The notes: generated from the sequence alone by a model not told the origin. Counted from the first letter of the stretch, positions 26,906 to 35,864 are shown. The stretch: DNA of 64,000 bases from Streptomyces sp. DH41 (GCF_029813785.1 NZ_JARVKY010000002.1:620001-684000), one strand, 5' to 3'. Program-made: numbers and translations.

Positions 26906-28279
26906 ATGCTTCTGAACTTTCGGGTGGCCAACCACCGGTCGATCAGGGACGAGCTGGAATGGCAGCTCCATCCCGTGTACGACGGTGATCGACCGTCCGG
27001 CACTTCCTGGCAGGCCGTTCCGGTGGCCGGCATCTTCGGGTCGAACGCGGCCGGCAAGTCGAATGTCGTGGGCGCGCTGCGGTACATGGCGGAGATGGTC
27101 AACCGTTCGCCCCTCATGGCGGAGGAGGGCGAGGGCGTGAGCAGGCAGCCCTTCCTGCTCGACTCCGTGGCGCCGTCGGAGTGTTCCTGGTACGTCGTCG
27201 ATCTCCTCGTACGCGGTGTGCGCTTTGCCTACGGCTTCGAGGTCGACGACGAGAGCGTCCGCGGCGAATGGCTGTACGCGTACCCCGAGGGGCGCAAACG
27301 GGTGGTGTTCGAACGGGAAGGCGACGACTTCCGCGTAGGCAGCTCCTACCAGCGTGGTTCCAAGGCCATGGAGACGGTGGCCGAGGTGACGGCGCCGAAC
27401 GCTCTCTTCCTGTCCATGGCGGGCCGGTCGAGGACATCCGTGACCTCGCTCGACCGGGTGTACCACTGGTTTCGTCGCGACTTGGTGTTCGGTGGGCCCG
27501 TACTTGGTCGCTCCTTCAGATACCCCTCGCTCATCAGCAGGGATCTGGCCTGGCGTCTGGAGAGGGTGGGTGAGCCGACACATCTGCGGGAACTCCTGCG
27601 AGCGGCGGACCTCGGTATCGAGGAGTTCCGGGTGGAGTCCGTCGAAGAGGACCTGTACGAGGACGGTAGGCCAAGGGCCCGCCTCAAGGATCACTCCCCG
27701 GTGGACACGAAGGCACAGGACGCCCTGTTCGACATGCCGAGGCGCCGTCGCGTACGCCACGAACTCTGGCTGCGCCACACGGGCAGAAACAGCTCGTTCG
27801 AGCTGCCTCTGTCGGCCGAGTCCTCCGGAACCCGGGCGATCGTGGAGTACGCCCTCGTTCTGGAGCGAGTGACCAGCACCGGCGGCACTCTGGTCGTCGA
27901 TGAGCTCGACAGCAGCCTGCACCCCCGGCTGAGCGCCTTCCTCGTCGGCCTCTTCCAGGACTCGAAGCGCAACCCCCACGGCGCTCAGCTCCTCTTCACG
28001 AGCCATGACGCGAGCCTGCTCGGCCGCAAGGCGGGTGAGGACATCCTCAGGCGGGACCAAATCTGGTTCGCCTCGAAGAACGAGTTCGGGGAGACGTCGC
28101 TCTATCCGCTCTCCGACTTCCGGCCTCGCTCGGAGGAGAACCGTGAGCGGCGGTATCTGAGCGGAAGTTATGGCGCGGTGCCGGTGATCGACGATAGTTT
28201 CGCACTGGCGATTGCCGGGCGAGGGGGAGCGTGTGGCGAGACAGCCGAAGCCGGACGGCCGGAGGACACCGAGGCGTGA
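26906..28279 (+). CDS. RloA/AbiLi-like AAA (SMC-type) ATPase
   Basis: ABC/SMC-like ATPase of 457 aa, the energy-using half of a two-gene anti-phage module. Start ATG 26906 with AAGGGGG just upstream. It opens with the family pattern LLNFRVANHRSIRDE, then Walker A GSNAAGKSN (about residues 47-55). The ABC signature region reads LSAESSGTRAIVEYAL. Walker B is TLVVDELDSSLHPRL with the catalytic Glu, and the switch His is in LFTSHDASLL. The C-terminus includes RRDQIWFASKN and LSGSYGAVPVI, both typical of RloA-type proteins. It overlaps the RloB gene by 47 nt, which implies tight coupling. Confidence 0.88.
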   Translation: MLLNFRVANHRSIRDELEWQLHPVYDGDRPSGTSWQAVPVAGIFGSNAAGKSNVVGALRYMAEMVNRSPLMAEEGEGVSRQPFLLDSVAPSECSWYVVDLLVRGVRFAYGFEVDDESVRGEWLYAYPEGRKRVVFEREGDDFRVGSSYQRGSKAMETVAEVTAPNALFLSMAGRSRTSVTSLDRVYHWFRRDLVFGGPVLGRSFRYPSLISRDLAWRLERVGEPTHLRELLRAADLGIEEFRVESVEEDLYEDGRPRARLKDHSPVDTKAQDALFDMPRRRRVRHELWLRHTGRNSSFELPLSAESSGTRAIVEYALVLERVTSTGGTLVVDELDSSLHPRLSAFLVGLFQDSKRNPHGAQLLFTSHDASLLGRKAGEDILRRDQIWFASKNEFGETSLYPLSDFRPRSEENRERRYLSGSYGAVPVIDDSFALAIAGRGGACGETAEAGRPEDTEA

Positions 28280-28865
28280 GTCCACGCTGCGCCGCAGGCC
28301 CGCCTACCGCGAACCCTGCGTGCCGATCCTGGTGGTCTGCGGCGCGAAGAACACGGAGCCGGCCTACTTGAAAGGCCTGTTGGCGTCCGTGGACAACCGC
28401 GCCGTCTCCGTGACGATCAAGATTTGCGCGCAGGACCCCGTCTCGGTGGTGCGGGACGCCGTCACCAAACGCGACATGGCCGACGGCCACTACCAGCAGG
28501 CATGGTGCGTCCTCGATGTCGACGACTTCGACCACCTGGACGAGGCCCTGCGACTGGCTGCCGACGAAGACGTGGAGGTGGCCCTCTCCAACCCCTGCTT
28601 CGAGCTGTGGCTCCTCCTCCACTTCCGTGACCACCGGGCCAACATCACCGGATACGGCCAGGCCAAGCAGCATCTCACCTCGCATCACCCGAACTACAGC
28701 AAAGTGGCTCGTGACTTCGACTTCGGGCGCTACCGCGCCGGGTGGCAGGCGGCCGTCGAGCGAGCGCGCAAGCTGGCGCGTCCGGGCGAGGAGGCCAAGA
28801 TGAACCCGTCGACCGGCATGTGGCGTCTGGTCCAGGAGGTCGTGCCGGAGGATCAGCGGTCCTGA
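28233..28865 (+). CDS. RloB/AbiLii-like TOPRIM-type protein
   Basis: Partner of the preceding ATPase, 210 aa, from GTG 28233 with GAGGGGGAG upstream. RloB features: a basic N-terminus, ILVVCGAKNTEPAYLKGLL (the Glu of the TOPRIM-like fold), CVLDVDDF (the D-x-D motif) and SNPCFELWLLLHF, the most conserved block of the family. In AbiL and PARIS-type systems the ATPase holds a TOPRIM nuclease in check until phage infection, and the nuclease then attacks host RNA or DNA to abort infection. That mechanism is inferred from relatives, not shown here. Confidence 0.87.
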   Translation: MARQPKPDGRRTPRRESTLRRRPAYREPCVPILVVCGAKNTEPAYLKGLLASVDNRAVSVTIKICAQDPVSVVRDAVTKRDMADGHYQQAWCVLDVDDFDHLDEALRLAADEDVEVALSNPCFELWLLLHFRDHRANITGYGQAKQHLTSHHPNYSKVARDFDFGRYRAGWQAAVERARKLARPGEEAKMNPSTGMWRLVQEVVPEDQRS

Positions 28866-28907
28866 GCCGCCTGCCGTGAGGCTTCTGGCGCCAGGTCCTC
28901 CTGGCTG

Positions 28908-29216
28908 GTCGCGCTGCTCTGCTACGTCCCGGTCCTTCGCGAGGCGGATCGCGAGGAGCTCCGGAACGCGGAGCCGGAGTCCGTGTACAGCGCGGGCGCA
29001 CACCGGGTGGCCGGACATCTGATGCGCATAGGCCACCTGGGCAAGGGAGCGAGCGCGGAGGCGAAAGCCGCATACCGCGAGGACCACAAGAGAGCCGGCC
29101 TGGCCGGTTCTCACGAGCTGCCTCGCGGTTTCACCTACGTGCGTGAGCACGAGCGGGGGATCCAGGCAGCGGTCACCTCCCGGCGCCCGGCTCCAGCTTG
29201 TCCGGCCAGCCGGTGA
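28908..29216 (+). other. Open frame of doubtful status downstream of rloB
   Basis: The gap 28866-29172 holds one plus-strand frame with coding-like composition (CYVPVLREADREELRNAEPE, then RVAGHLMRIGHLGKGASAEA). It has no convincing start and runs 44 bases into the opposite-strand gene ending at 29173. It may be the tail of a lost gene. I see no family resemblance. Confidence 0.3.
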
Positions 29217-29766
29217 CGGCTCCGGTGTCGCGCAACTGGTAAAGGTCGGCCATCAAGCGGGCCGACGCGCGACCTGCCGTAGGCGACCAGCCGAAGAACC
29301 GGGCGGCAGCGGTGACGACCTTCTCGGCACTGAGGCGACGCGGCTGGTCTTCTATGAGGCCGAGCAGGGCGCGTTGCCGCTCGGCCGGGGCGACGTGTTC
29401 GACCGGCCTCTTGGTCAGGCCCGGCAGTGGTCGGCGCGCGTACGCACAGGGCCGGCCGGGGATGTCCAGGAAACCGTCCGTGTCGGTGAGTCGTCCCTCC
29501 TCCACAAGTTGTCCCAGCGTGCCCTCCTCCCACCGAGTGCGCCTGCCCGACCGGTACAGCAATTCGTCCAGGTGTCGCTCGAACACCTGCCGGTGGATGG
29601 GCCCTTCCGTCTCGACGATGCGCTGGACGGCGGCTTCCAGTGGCGGCCTGGGGATCGCGACATGCTGATCCGCGGTGTGCGGGTCGAGGTCGGCTATGTA
29701 GGCGGGCTGGTACGGGACCGCCCAGTCGCCGTGGTCGGAGGTGGAGCGGGTGCTGCGACGGGCCAC
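29173..29766 (-). CDS. Small winged-helix-like protein (DUF3320-like)
   Basis: Protein of 197 aa from GTG 29766 (AGGA 6 nt before). The segment PLEAAVQRIVETEGPIHRQVFERHLDELLYRSG, in parts at residues 40-75, looks like the DUF3320 winged-helix unit found at the C-terminus of large actinobacterial helicase/endonuclease-like proteins, here free-standing. Such units usually contact nucleic acid. The second half (RALLGLIEDQPRRLSAEKVVTAAARFFGW) could be a related second unit. It begins 53 nt after the stop of the tandem RNase III-like gene on the same strand, so it is probably part of the same transcript. Confidence 0.6.
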   Translation of the reverse strand: MARRSTRSTSDHGDWAVPYQPAYIADLDPHTADQHVAIPRPPLEAAVQRIVETEGPIHRQVFERHLDELLYRSGRRTRWEEGTLGQLVEEGRLTDTDGFLDIPGRPCAYARRPLPGLTKRPVEHVAPAERQRALLGLIEDQPRRLSAEKVVTAAARFFGWSPTAGRASARLMADLYQLRDTGAVTGWPDKLEPGAGR

Positions 29767-29819
29767 GGGGTTCCTGCTTCTCTTGGTGGTGAAGGGGTCG
29801 GGCGGGGAAACCGAAGAGG

Positions 29820-32726
29820 TCAGTGGGCTTCTTCCTGTATGGCCGCCGGTTCGTCTTCAGGCACGTTCGCCGGGGACGACGGAGCACCGGCGGCGGACAG
29901 GTAAGCGTCTATTCCGGCCGTCGCCAGCGGTGTCAGTGACTCCGTGTCGGGTCGGCCGTGGAGGCGCAGCATCACGTGGTCGTCGTCGACGAGGCAGTCG
30001 GTACGAGGCAGGGTGCGGGACAGCAGCCGGGCGAAGTCGTCGCATGCCGCCCTGGTGTCCAGGCCGTCCAGTCCGATCCAGGTGTGCAGGGTGCCGTCCT
30101 GGACGGTCAGTTCGACCTCGACCGGGCTGCCCGTCGCCTCGGCCACCTCTCCGCACCAGGTCAGGGTCTCGTCCAGGGCCGCGAGCTGTGCCGGGAGCGG
30201 CAGGAAGGGCTCCTGCCGCATGTCGTCGCGCACGGTGACACCGGTACGCGACGCCTGGTCGCGCCACCAGTCCTGCACCACCTCGCGCACTGTGACTCCC
30301 CACGGACCGCTTGCGGCGGCGCGTCCGACCGCCTCGGCCGCATGTCGACGGACCGTGCCTGCCGTGTCGTTCCCCTGGTCCGCTGCCATCCGCCGCAGGA
30401 GAGAGCGTGGCCCGAAGCGGGTCTCGGCAAGGATCTGCCGGTACAGCGCACCCAATGCCTCCGGCACGGCTGTGTCCTCGGACCCGAGCAGGTCCTGTAC
30501 TCGGCGGGCCCAGGCACGGAAGGCATCGAGGTCCCCGGTGACCAGCAGGTCCGTGCCGAGCAGGCCGCCGCTGACCATACGGCTGCGCTGCCGCAGGGTC
30601 GTCGTCCCCAGCCCGTCGAGTTGAGCGCGCAGCAGGTACCGCAGCAGGTCGCGCTCGGCCGTGGTGAGCGTGTCCACGAGGTCGTCGGCCGGGGTGGTGA
30701 GGATGTCGAGCACGTCCTGAGCGGTCGCCTTGTCGGCGTCCTTCTTGGAGGACGGCCTCTCGGGCGGCACGGTCCATCGGTGGACGCGGCCACGCGCGTC
30801 GGACAGGACGAGCGTGGCGGCGAAGGTCTGCAGGTGGTCCAGGCCGGTGCGCTCGTACTCGTAGTGGTGGGTCATCCCGAACATGGCCGCCAGGTAGTTC
30901 ATGACGGTCACCGGATCGTGCTGGTGCTGGAGTTCGGACAGCCAGTCGTCGAGGACTGCGGGACGCCTCCGCAGCAGTCGGGTGCCGTGCAGGCGCCAGG
31001 CGGCGGCGACGACCGACTGCGCCGCGTCGGCGACTGTCCTGGGCCGTCGGCCGTCCTCTCCGCGCCCGGTCAGTACCCCGTCGGCTAGGGCGAGGGTGGT
31101 GCCGAGCCGGGCGGCGTCCTCGTTGGCGGGCGTGTGCACGCGGGCCTCGTCCTCGTCCGGGACCAGCCCGTGGGCGAGGACGCGGCCGACTCTCGCGTGT
31201 GTGGCCAGATGGCTGATGATCAGGGAGCCGTGGTGGGCGAGCAGCTGGTTGTCGCGCTGGTGGTGCGCCGCGGCCTCGGCCCGGTTCTCGTGGACGTATG
31301 ACGAGTGGGTGAGTGCCTGGGTGAGGGTTCCGGCGGTTCGACGGTCGTCGAGTTCGAACATCGCCGTCAGGTCGCCGAGAGCGTCCCGGTGCGCCCGGGG
31401 AGGGGCGTTCCGGTACGGCTGCGGCGGGACAGTGATGCCGGCGGTCTCGGCCGGGCGGGCTGCGGCTCGCCTGGTCGGCGGAAGGCCGCGCAGCAGGGCT
31501 CGTGCGGCAGCGGCCCGCGCAGCTTTCTTGTTGCGGCCCTCCCCCCGTGCGCTGCGGCCGTCGCCGGTACGGGCGACGGCCGTGTAGGTCCTGTCGTGGT
31601 CGGGCCCGTCCTCGGCGTACTCGTAGGAGAGCCCTTCCTTCGCGAAGATCTCCTGTGCCTCGGTAAGGGGATCGGCGCCGCCGATCTCGTCGGTGTCGTG
31701 GTCGATGCCGGCGCATACGGCCTGGACCAGCCGAACGGCGGTCCCGTGAGCCCCGGTGAGACTGAGGACGCCCAGGATCTGCCGGGCGACTCCCTCGGCG
31801 ACGGAGGCTGCGGGACGCTGTGCCTCACCGGCGCCCATGCGGACGAGGCCGTGTTCGGCCGCCCACTGGCCCAGCACGCGTCGGGCTTCCATGGAGCGTC
31901 GGTTGTGTTCACTCGACTGTGTTCCGACCTTTTCCGGCTGCCGCTGCGCGATCCAGGCGTCGAGGAGGATGACGTCGATCGTGCTGCGGCCCAGCTGGTC
32001 GAGCATGACCAGGACGTGGGGCGTCACCGCCGTCTCGGAGAAGCCGCTCTCGTAGAGGCGGCTGAGGTGGGTCGCTGCCAGCCCCAGCCACGCAGTGGTC
32101 TGCTCTCCCGCCTCCCACTCGCCCACGCTGTCCTGGATCGCGGCTTGGACGGTCTTCCCGAACGTACCCACCAGGGCGGCGGGGGGCTGTACGAGGGCCG
32201 GTGGGGGAATGTCACGGACGGTGAGTTGCCGTTCGACGCGCACGTACGGCCGCGGGGTGCCTGCCGCCGTACTGCGAGTTGCCCGAGGCGGATGGGCCGC
32301 CTTCCTCACCGGTGCGGCAACCACAGGATTCTTCCGGCGGGAGGTGCTTCCGCCACGGCTCTGCGACCGCACACCGTCCCGCTTGCGCTGCCGAGCGCGG
32401 TCGCCGACGGAGACGGTCGGCTTCCCGTCGAGTTCGGCCCGAAGGTCGGCGGTGAGCCATCCGGACAGCCGGCCAAGAGGGCCGCCGCCGTCGAAAAAGT
32501 CACCGGCCAGGTCGACGCAGTAGGACCATCGCCCCCATTCCGAGCGGGCTGCGTACCTCTGCCCGATCCTGCGCAGGGTGGCTCTCATCTTCTCGTACGG
32601 CACTTGCCGACCGTCCAGGCTGTACGACGTTCGCTGCCGTGCGGCCTCGATGGCGAGCGCGATCCTGTGCACGGGCGTCGGGGCCGCGGTCTCCCGCAGC
32701 GACACGATGCCGACCCACCGGTTCAT
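29820..32726 (-). CDS. Tandem RNase III-like/dsRNA-binding protein with degenerate catalytic sites
   Basis: Unusual 968-aa protein from ATG 32726, which follows GGGGGAGG closely. Residues 1-100 are an unrecognised domain and 100-190 a basic disordered linker. Residues 205-345 look like a decayed RNase III fold (LDQLGRSTID where active enzymes have LEFLGDAVLG). A dsRNA-binding domain at 352-415 ends in the diagnostic NKKAARAAAARALL helix. Residues 450-600 are a second RNase III fold: ALTHSSYVHEN is well kept but the signature is QLLAHHGSL, with the acidic residues gone. A second dsRNA-binding domain spans 604-678 (KKDADKATAQDVLDIL). Residues 680-968 are helical and unrecognised. It likely binds double-stranded RNA without cutting it in the standard way. 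Its place in a defence island suggests RNA sensing. Confidence 0.75.
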   Translation of the reverse strand: MNRWVGIVSLRETAAPTPVHRIALAIEAARQRTSYSLDGRQVPYEKMRATLRRIGQRYAARSEWGRWSYCVDLAGDFFDGGGPLGRLSGWLTADLRAELDGKPTVSVGDRARQRKRDGVRSQSRGGSTSRRKNPVVAAPVRKAAHPPRATRSTAAGTPRPYVRVERQLTVRDIPPPALVQPPAALVGTFGKTVQAAIQDSVGEWEAGEQTTAWLGLAATHLSRLYESGFSETAVTPHVLVMLDQLGRSTIDVILLDAWIAQRQPEKVGTQSSEHNRRSMEARRVLGQWAAEHGLVRMGAGEAQRPAASVAEGVARQILGVLSLTGAHGTAVRLVQAVCAGIDHDTDEIGGADPLTEAQEIFAKEGLSYEYAEDGPDHDRTYTAVARTGDGRSARGEGRNKKAARAAAARALLRGLPPTRRAAARPAETAGITVPPQPYRNAPPRAHRDALGDLTAMFELDDRRTAGTLTQALTHSSYVHENRAEAAAHHQRDNQLLAHHGSLIISHLATHARVGRVLAHGLVPDEDEARVHTPANEDAARLGTTLALADGVLTGRGEDGRRPRTVADAAQSVVAAAWRLHGTRLLRRRPAVLDDWLSELQHQHDPVTVMNYLAAMFGMTHHYEYERTGLDHLQTFAATLVLSDARGRVHRWTVPPERPSSKKDADKATAQDVLDILTTPADDLVDTLTTAERDLLRYLLRAQLDGLGTTTLRQRSRMVSGGLLGTDLLVTGDLDAFRAWARRVQDLLGSEDTAVPEALGALYRQILAETRFGPRSLLRRMAADQGNDTAGTVRRHAAEAVGRAAASGPWGVTVREVVQDWWRDQASRTGVTVRDDMRQEPFLPLPAQLAALDETLTWCGEVAEATGSPVEVELTVQDGTLHTWIGLDGLDTRAACDDFARLLSRTLPRTDCLVDDDHVMLRLHGRPDTESLTPLATAGIDAYLSAAGAPSSPANVPEDEPAAIQEEAH

Positions 32727-33029
32727 GGTCCTCCCCCACCGGAGCCGCGGCCCATACCGCACCGGCGCGCGTCGCCGCGCTCCCTTCCGGTGTCCGGTTG
32801 GTTCCCTGGCCCCTTCGTTCTCCCCAGCCCCGCACGGTCTCCACACCGCCGGAGCGAGTGATCCCCAGGTGACCGTCCGGCCAGCGTAATCGGTGGACGA
32901 CGCGGCGTGAAAGGTCTCAGCGGACCTGATCGTCCGGCAGGGCCCTGGCCGGGCCGGGGGACGTTCGAGCGAGCACGGCCAGAGCGGCACCCCTGCGGTC
33001 TGGGCGAAGGGAGGCGGCGAGGACTCAAG
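32727..33029. other. Non-coding gap upstream of the tandem RNase III-like gene
   Basis: No gene seen in these 303 bases. A G+C-rich near-palindrome around 32930-32955 (CCGGCAGGGCCCTGGCCGG) follows the immunity gene and could end its transcript. If so, the downstream RNase III-like gene needs its own promoter in this gap; I cannot identify it. Confidence 0.4.
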
Positions 33030-33689
33030 TCACTGTGCCGCGGCAATCCTGCGACGAATCGACTCGAGCCATCCTTGCAGGGACATCCCTCGCGGCGGCA
33101 GGAGGTCGAGCCCCAACGCCGTTGTCGCAGTCCGCAGTTCCTGTTCCGACGACACCATTTCCAGAAGCTCACCGATTTCCTGAGCCGCCTGTACGCGGTC
33201 CTGCGGCTCGGCTTCGCCGACGTACTCGTCGAGGGCCTCTTCGCGGGACGCGTAGATGTAGGAGAAGTCCCGGTGGAAGTAGGCGCCGAGCAGCTGACCC
33301 AAGGACGGGAAGCGCTCGTTCCATTCCCAGGAGCTCTGCGGGTTCGCCTGCGGGGTGCGTGAGGGGTCGCGCAGGAAGCGGTGAAGGTGGTCCCTCACCA
33401 CGCGAAGACAGTCCTCAACGCTCGTACCCATCGGCGGACGGATGTGCGGGAGGTGTTCCACCTCGTCCGCGATCTCCTCGGAGAACAGACCGACGGAGAG
33501 CAGGTCGTCGATCTGCCGAATCGCCGTCGCGGCGCGCTCGGGGTCACGTGCGGCCATCCTGAGGTAGGCGGACAGGGCGGGTCCCGGAGCTTCTGCGGTG
33601 TCGGAGAACGTGAAATCCACATGGGCGTAGGCCGCCAGCAGGTCGCTGAGTTCGTAGAATCGTTGCCCTGGCGGAAGTGCCTGGCTCAT
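33030..33689 (-). CDS. Tandem CdiI-type immunity protein
   Basis: Cytoplasmic protein of 219 aa from ATG 33689 (GGAG 6 nt before). The second half, residues 120-217, matches the CdiI_2 immunity family: FPSLGQLLGAYFHRDFSYIY, an acidic EEALDEYVGEAEPQDRV helix, and PPRGMSLQGWLESIRRRI at the end. The first half repeats the same plan (FYELSDLLAAYAHVDFTFSD, then PPMGTSVEDCLRVVRDHLHRFL), so the gene carries two diverged copies. It starts 21 nt after the stop of a PrsW-toxin gene on the same strand, the expected toxin-immunity order. It should neutralise the adjacent RNase A-like domain. Two copies could block two toxins or two surfaces. Confidence 0.82.
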   Translation of the reverse strand: MSQALPPGQRFYELSDLLAAYAHVDFTFSDTAEAPGPALSAYLRMAARDPERAATAIRQIDDLLSVGLFSEEIADEVEHLPHIRPPMGTSVEDCLRVVRDHLHRFLRDPSRTPQANPQSSWEWNERFPSLGQLLGAYFHRDFSYIYASREEALDEYVGEAEPQDRVQAAQEIGELLEMVSSEQELRTATTALGLDLLPPRGMSLQGWLESIRRRIAAAQ

Positions 33690-33710
33690 CAGCTGCTCCA
33701 AGGATGCGCG

Positions 33711-35864
33711 TTACGGCTGGGGGAACGAGGTGAGGACGCGGTAGCCGGACGGTGCCGACGGGTCGGCCTTCAGGATCACCCGGACTCCCTTCACCCATTG
33801 CGTGGGCTGCCCGTGAGTGAAGTCGTAGCGGGTGAGATGGATCCCCGTGTTCTCGTTGAACTTTCCTTCCAGCCGTAATGGCCCTTTGGCGCCCTTGGCC
33901 AGCCAGGCTGATATCTTCCGCTGATTTTCTGCCGTGGTGAGAGTCTTGTCGGTGAAACGTTGTGCCGTTTTGACGTCGACGTAGCGTGAGTCAGCGGTCA
34001 GGCCGGCGTCTTCCCGCAGGCGCTTGCGCATACCGGCGATGGTCTTGTCGACGTGCTTGTCGATGGTGTGGGCTTTGCTCCTGCCGCCGAGGCTCTTGCC
34101 CTCGTCACCGGGGACATCCGCACGGTGCTCGGGCTTCGTGCGCCCCTTCCTCTTACTCCGGGGCCACGCGTTGTAGTCACCGCCGGAGCCGTTCGTGGCG
34201 CCCAACCCCATGAGGAGGAGCCCGGACGAGCCCAGGACCCCGGCGGTGAGGGCGGCCTCGGTGGTCAGGGCGCCGGCCACACCGCCTCCTGCGAGCGCAA
34301 GCCCGCCGGGAGGGAACAGTGCCAGCAAGGAGAGCAGGAGGAGAGCGAAGCCGAGATGGACCAGGAAGGTGTCCAGTGCGTCGAGCAGACGCAGCGTCCG
34401 GATCGACCTTCCGTCGGGGCCCGTCTCGCCGAGCCCGTGCCACAGCAGGAACGTTCCCACAGTGGCCGCCCCCAGTGCGGTCCCGAGGCGGAAGCGGTGT
34501 ACGGCCAGCAGCTCCGCCACGGGTTGTGCCGTCACGGCCCGCCAGGTGCGGAGCAGGATGGTGAGTTGGTAGGCGATCCAGGCGAGGGCAGCGATGCCGA
34601 AGCCCATCAGGATCTCCGGCCCCGGGCCGGTGGTGAAGAACTCCTGGAGGCCGGCCGTGGCGGGGAACGTGCCGACGCCCAGATACAGCAGTGACGGCAC
34701 CACGAGTGCGCACGGGATGAGCGGAAGCCACCGGTCCCGGGATCGGCGGGTTCTCCGGGCTGCTTCCAGCCACGTTCGTAGGTTGACCGCTCGCCAGGCT
34801 CGCTGGTTGTCGGATGCGTCCATCCGGGCGGTGATCCCGGCGACCACACGGCGGAGGTCTTCGGTGTCGTCGGCCGGTGCCGACGTGGCGGCGTACAGCA
34901 GGGAACGCCGAAGCCTGACGTAACGCAGCCCGATCAGCAGGCTCCATGGCAGACGCCAGGACGTGTAGCGCAGCAAGGTCGCCACGCTGTCTCCATCGGC
35001 GCGTTCGGAAGCGAGCAGTACGCCGGGCACGGCTCTCTTACCCCGGTGGAGTCGGCGCAGGTCGACGACCAGGGCGATGGCCAGGCACACCAGTGGTGTC
35101 GCCCATGCCCTTCCGTCCAGGTCGTCGAGCCACTGTTTGGCCTGGCTGCCCGGTTCCCGCGCCGCATAGTTGTTCACCGTGTGGTGGAAGGCGGCCACCG
35201 CGACGGGGACCACCGACATCAGGCGGGCCCACCCGCGTGCACGCCACAGCAGGCCGACCCCGAACCCGGCCAGGGTCGACATCACCAGGTGCTGGAAGGT
35301 CTCCGTGGCCGGAGGACCGGTCGTGGCCAGTTGGCTGAAAGGTGCGGGCAGCCAGGAGGTGAGCACCTGACCCAGGCCCGGAACGTAGGGTGGCGACAGA
35401 CTGTCGGGGATGATCCAGCCCTCGCCGCGGACCATCGCCCGGTCCGCGTCCAGGCCGAACCGGAGGACCGCCTCCAGCAGTCCGAATCCGGCCCCCAGCG
35501 CTCCACCCAGGACCGTGAAGTCGGTCAGTCCCCATTGACGGCGAATCCGGAGGCTGCACCCCGCCAGCAGCAGCGGGGTGATCTTGATCAGTTCCTCCAC
35601 CCATGGCGCCACCGTGTAACTAGTGGTGTTCACCACCGTGATCAGCGACTTCCCCGACTGGCCCGCGTAGAGACGGGTGTAGGCGAGTTGTACCAGTGCT
35701 GTGGTCACTCCGCACCCGTACACACCCGCCGCGAGGGCGAGCAGCACGGTCGACAGACGCACCGATCGTGTCGGCCACGAAACGGCGTACAGCTGTAACA
35801 CACCCCAGACAGCTGCCACCATCATCATCAACGTCACACCAGGCCCCCCCGCCAGGATCACCAT
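33711..35864 (-). CDS. PrsW-type membrane protease fused to an RNase A-like (CdiA-CT) toxin
   Basis: Polytopic membrane protein of 717 aa (GTG at 35837, after a G-run, is an alternative start). The N-terminal 300 residues form a PrsW intramembrane protease unit with its three motifs: PWVEELIK (paired Glu), GAGFGLLEA and FHHTVNN. A cytosolic-looking stretch and about four more hydrophobic helices follow. From about residue 560 a basic linker leads to a C-terminal domain of about 130 residues. This domain begins HTIDKHVDKT, contains SRYVDVKTAQRFTD, and ends VKGVRVILKADPSAPSGYRVLTSFPQP in parts, which is the pattern of the bacterial RNase A toxin seen at CdiA tips. The immunity gene follows directly. 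Fusion to a membrane protease suggests self-release or export of the toxin, which is inference. Confidence 0.82.
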   Translation of the reverse strand: MVILAGGPGVTLMMMVAAVWGVLQLYAVSWPTRSVRLSTVLLALAAGVYGCGVTTALVQLAYTRLYAGQSGKSLITVVNTTSYTVAPWVEELIKITPLLLAGCSLRIRRQWGLTDFTVLGGALGAGFGLLEAVLRFGLDADRAMVRGEGWIIPDSLSPPYVPGLGQVLTSWLPAPFSQLATTGPPATETFQHLVMSTLAGFGVGLLWRARGWARLMSVVPVAVAAFHHTVNNYAAREPGSQAKQWLDDLDGRAWATPLVCLAIALVVDLRRLHRGKRAVPGVLLASERADGDSVATLLRYTSWRLPWSLLIGLRYVRLRRSLLYAATSAPADDTEDLRRVVAGITARMDASDNQRAWRAVNLRTWLEAARRTRRSRDRWLPLIPCALVVPSLLYLGVGTFPATAGLQEFFTTGPGPEILMGFGIAALAWIAYQLTILLRTWRAVTAQPVAELLAVHRFRLGTALGAATVGTFLLWHGLGETGPDGRSIRTLRLLDALDTFLVHLGFALLLLSLLALFPPGGLALAGGGVAGALTTEAALTAGVLGSSGLLLMGLGATNGSGGDYNAWPRSKRKGRTKPEHRADVPGDEGKSLGGRSKAHTIDKHVDKTIAGMRKRLREDAGLTADSRYVDVKTAQRFTDKTLTTAENQRKISAWLAKGAKGPLRLEGKFNENTGIHLTRYDFTHGQPTQWVKGVRVILKADPSAPSGYRVLTSFPQP

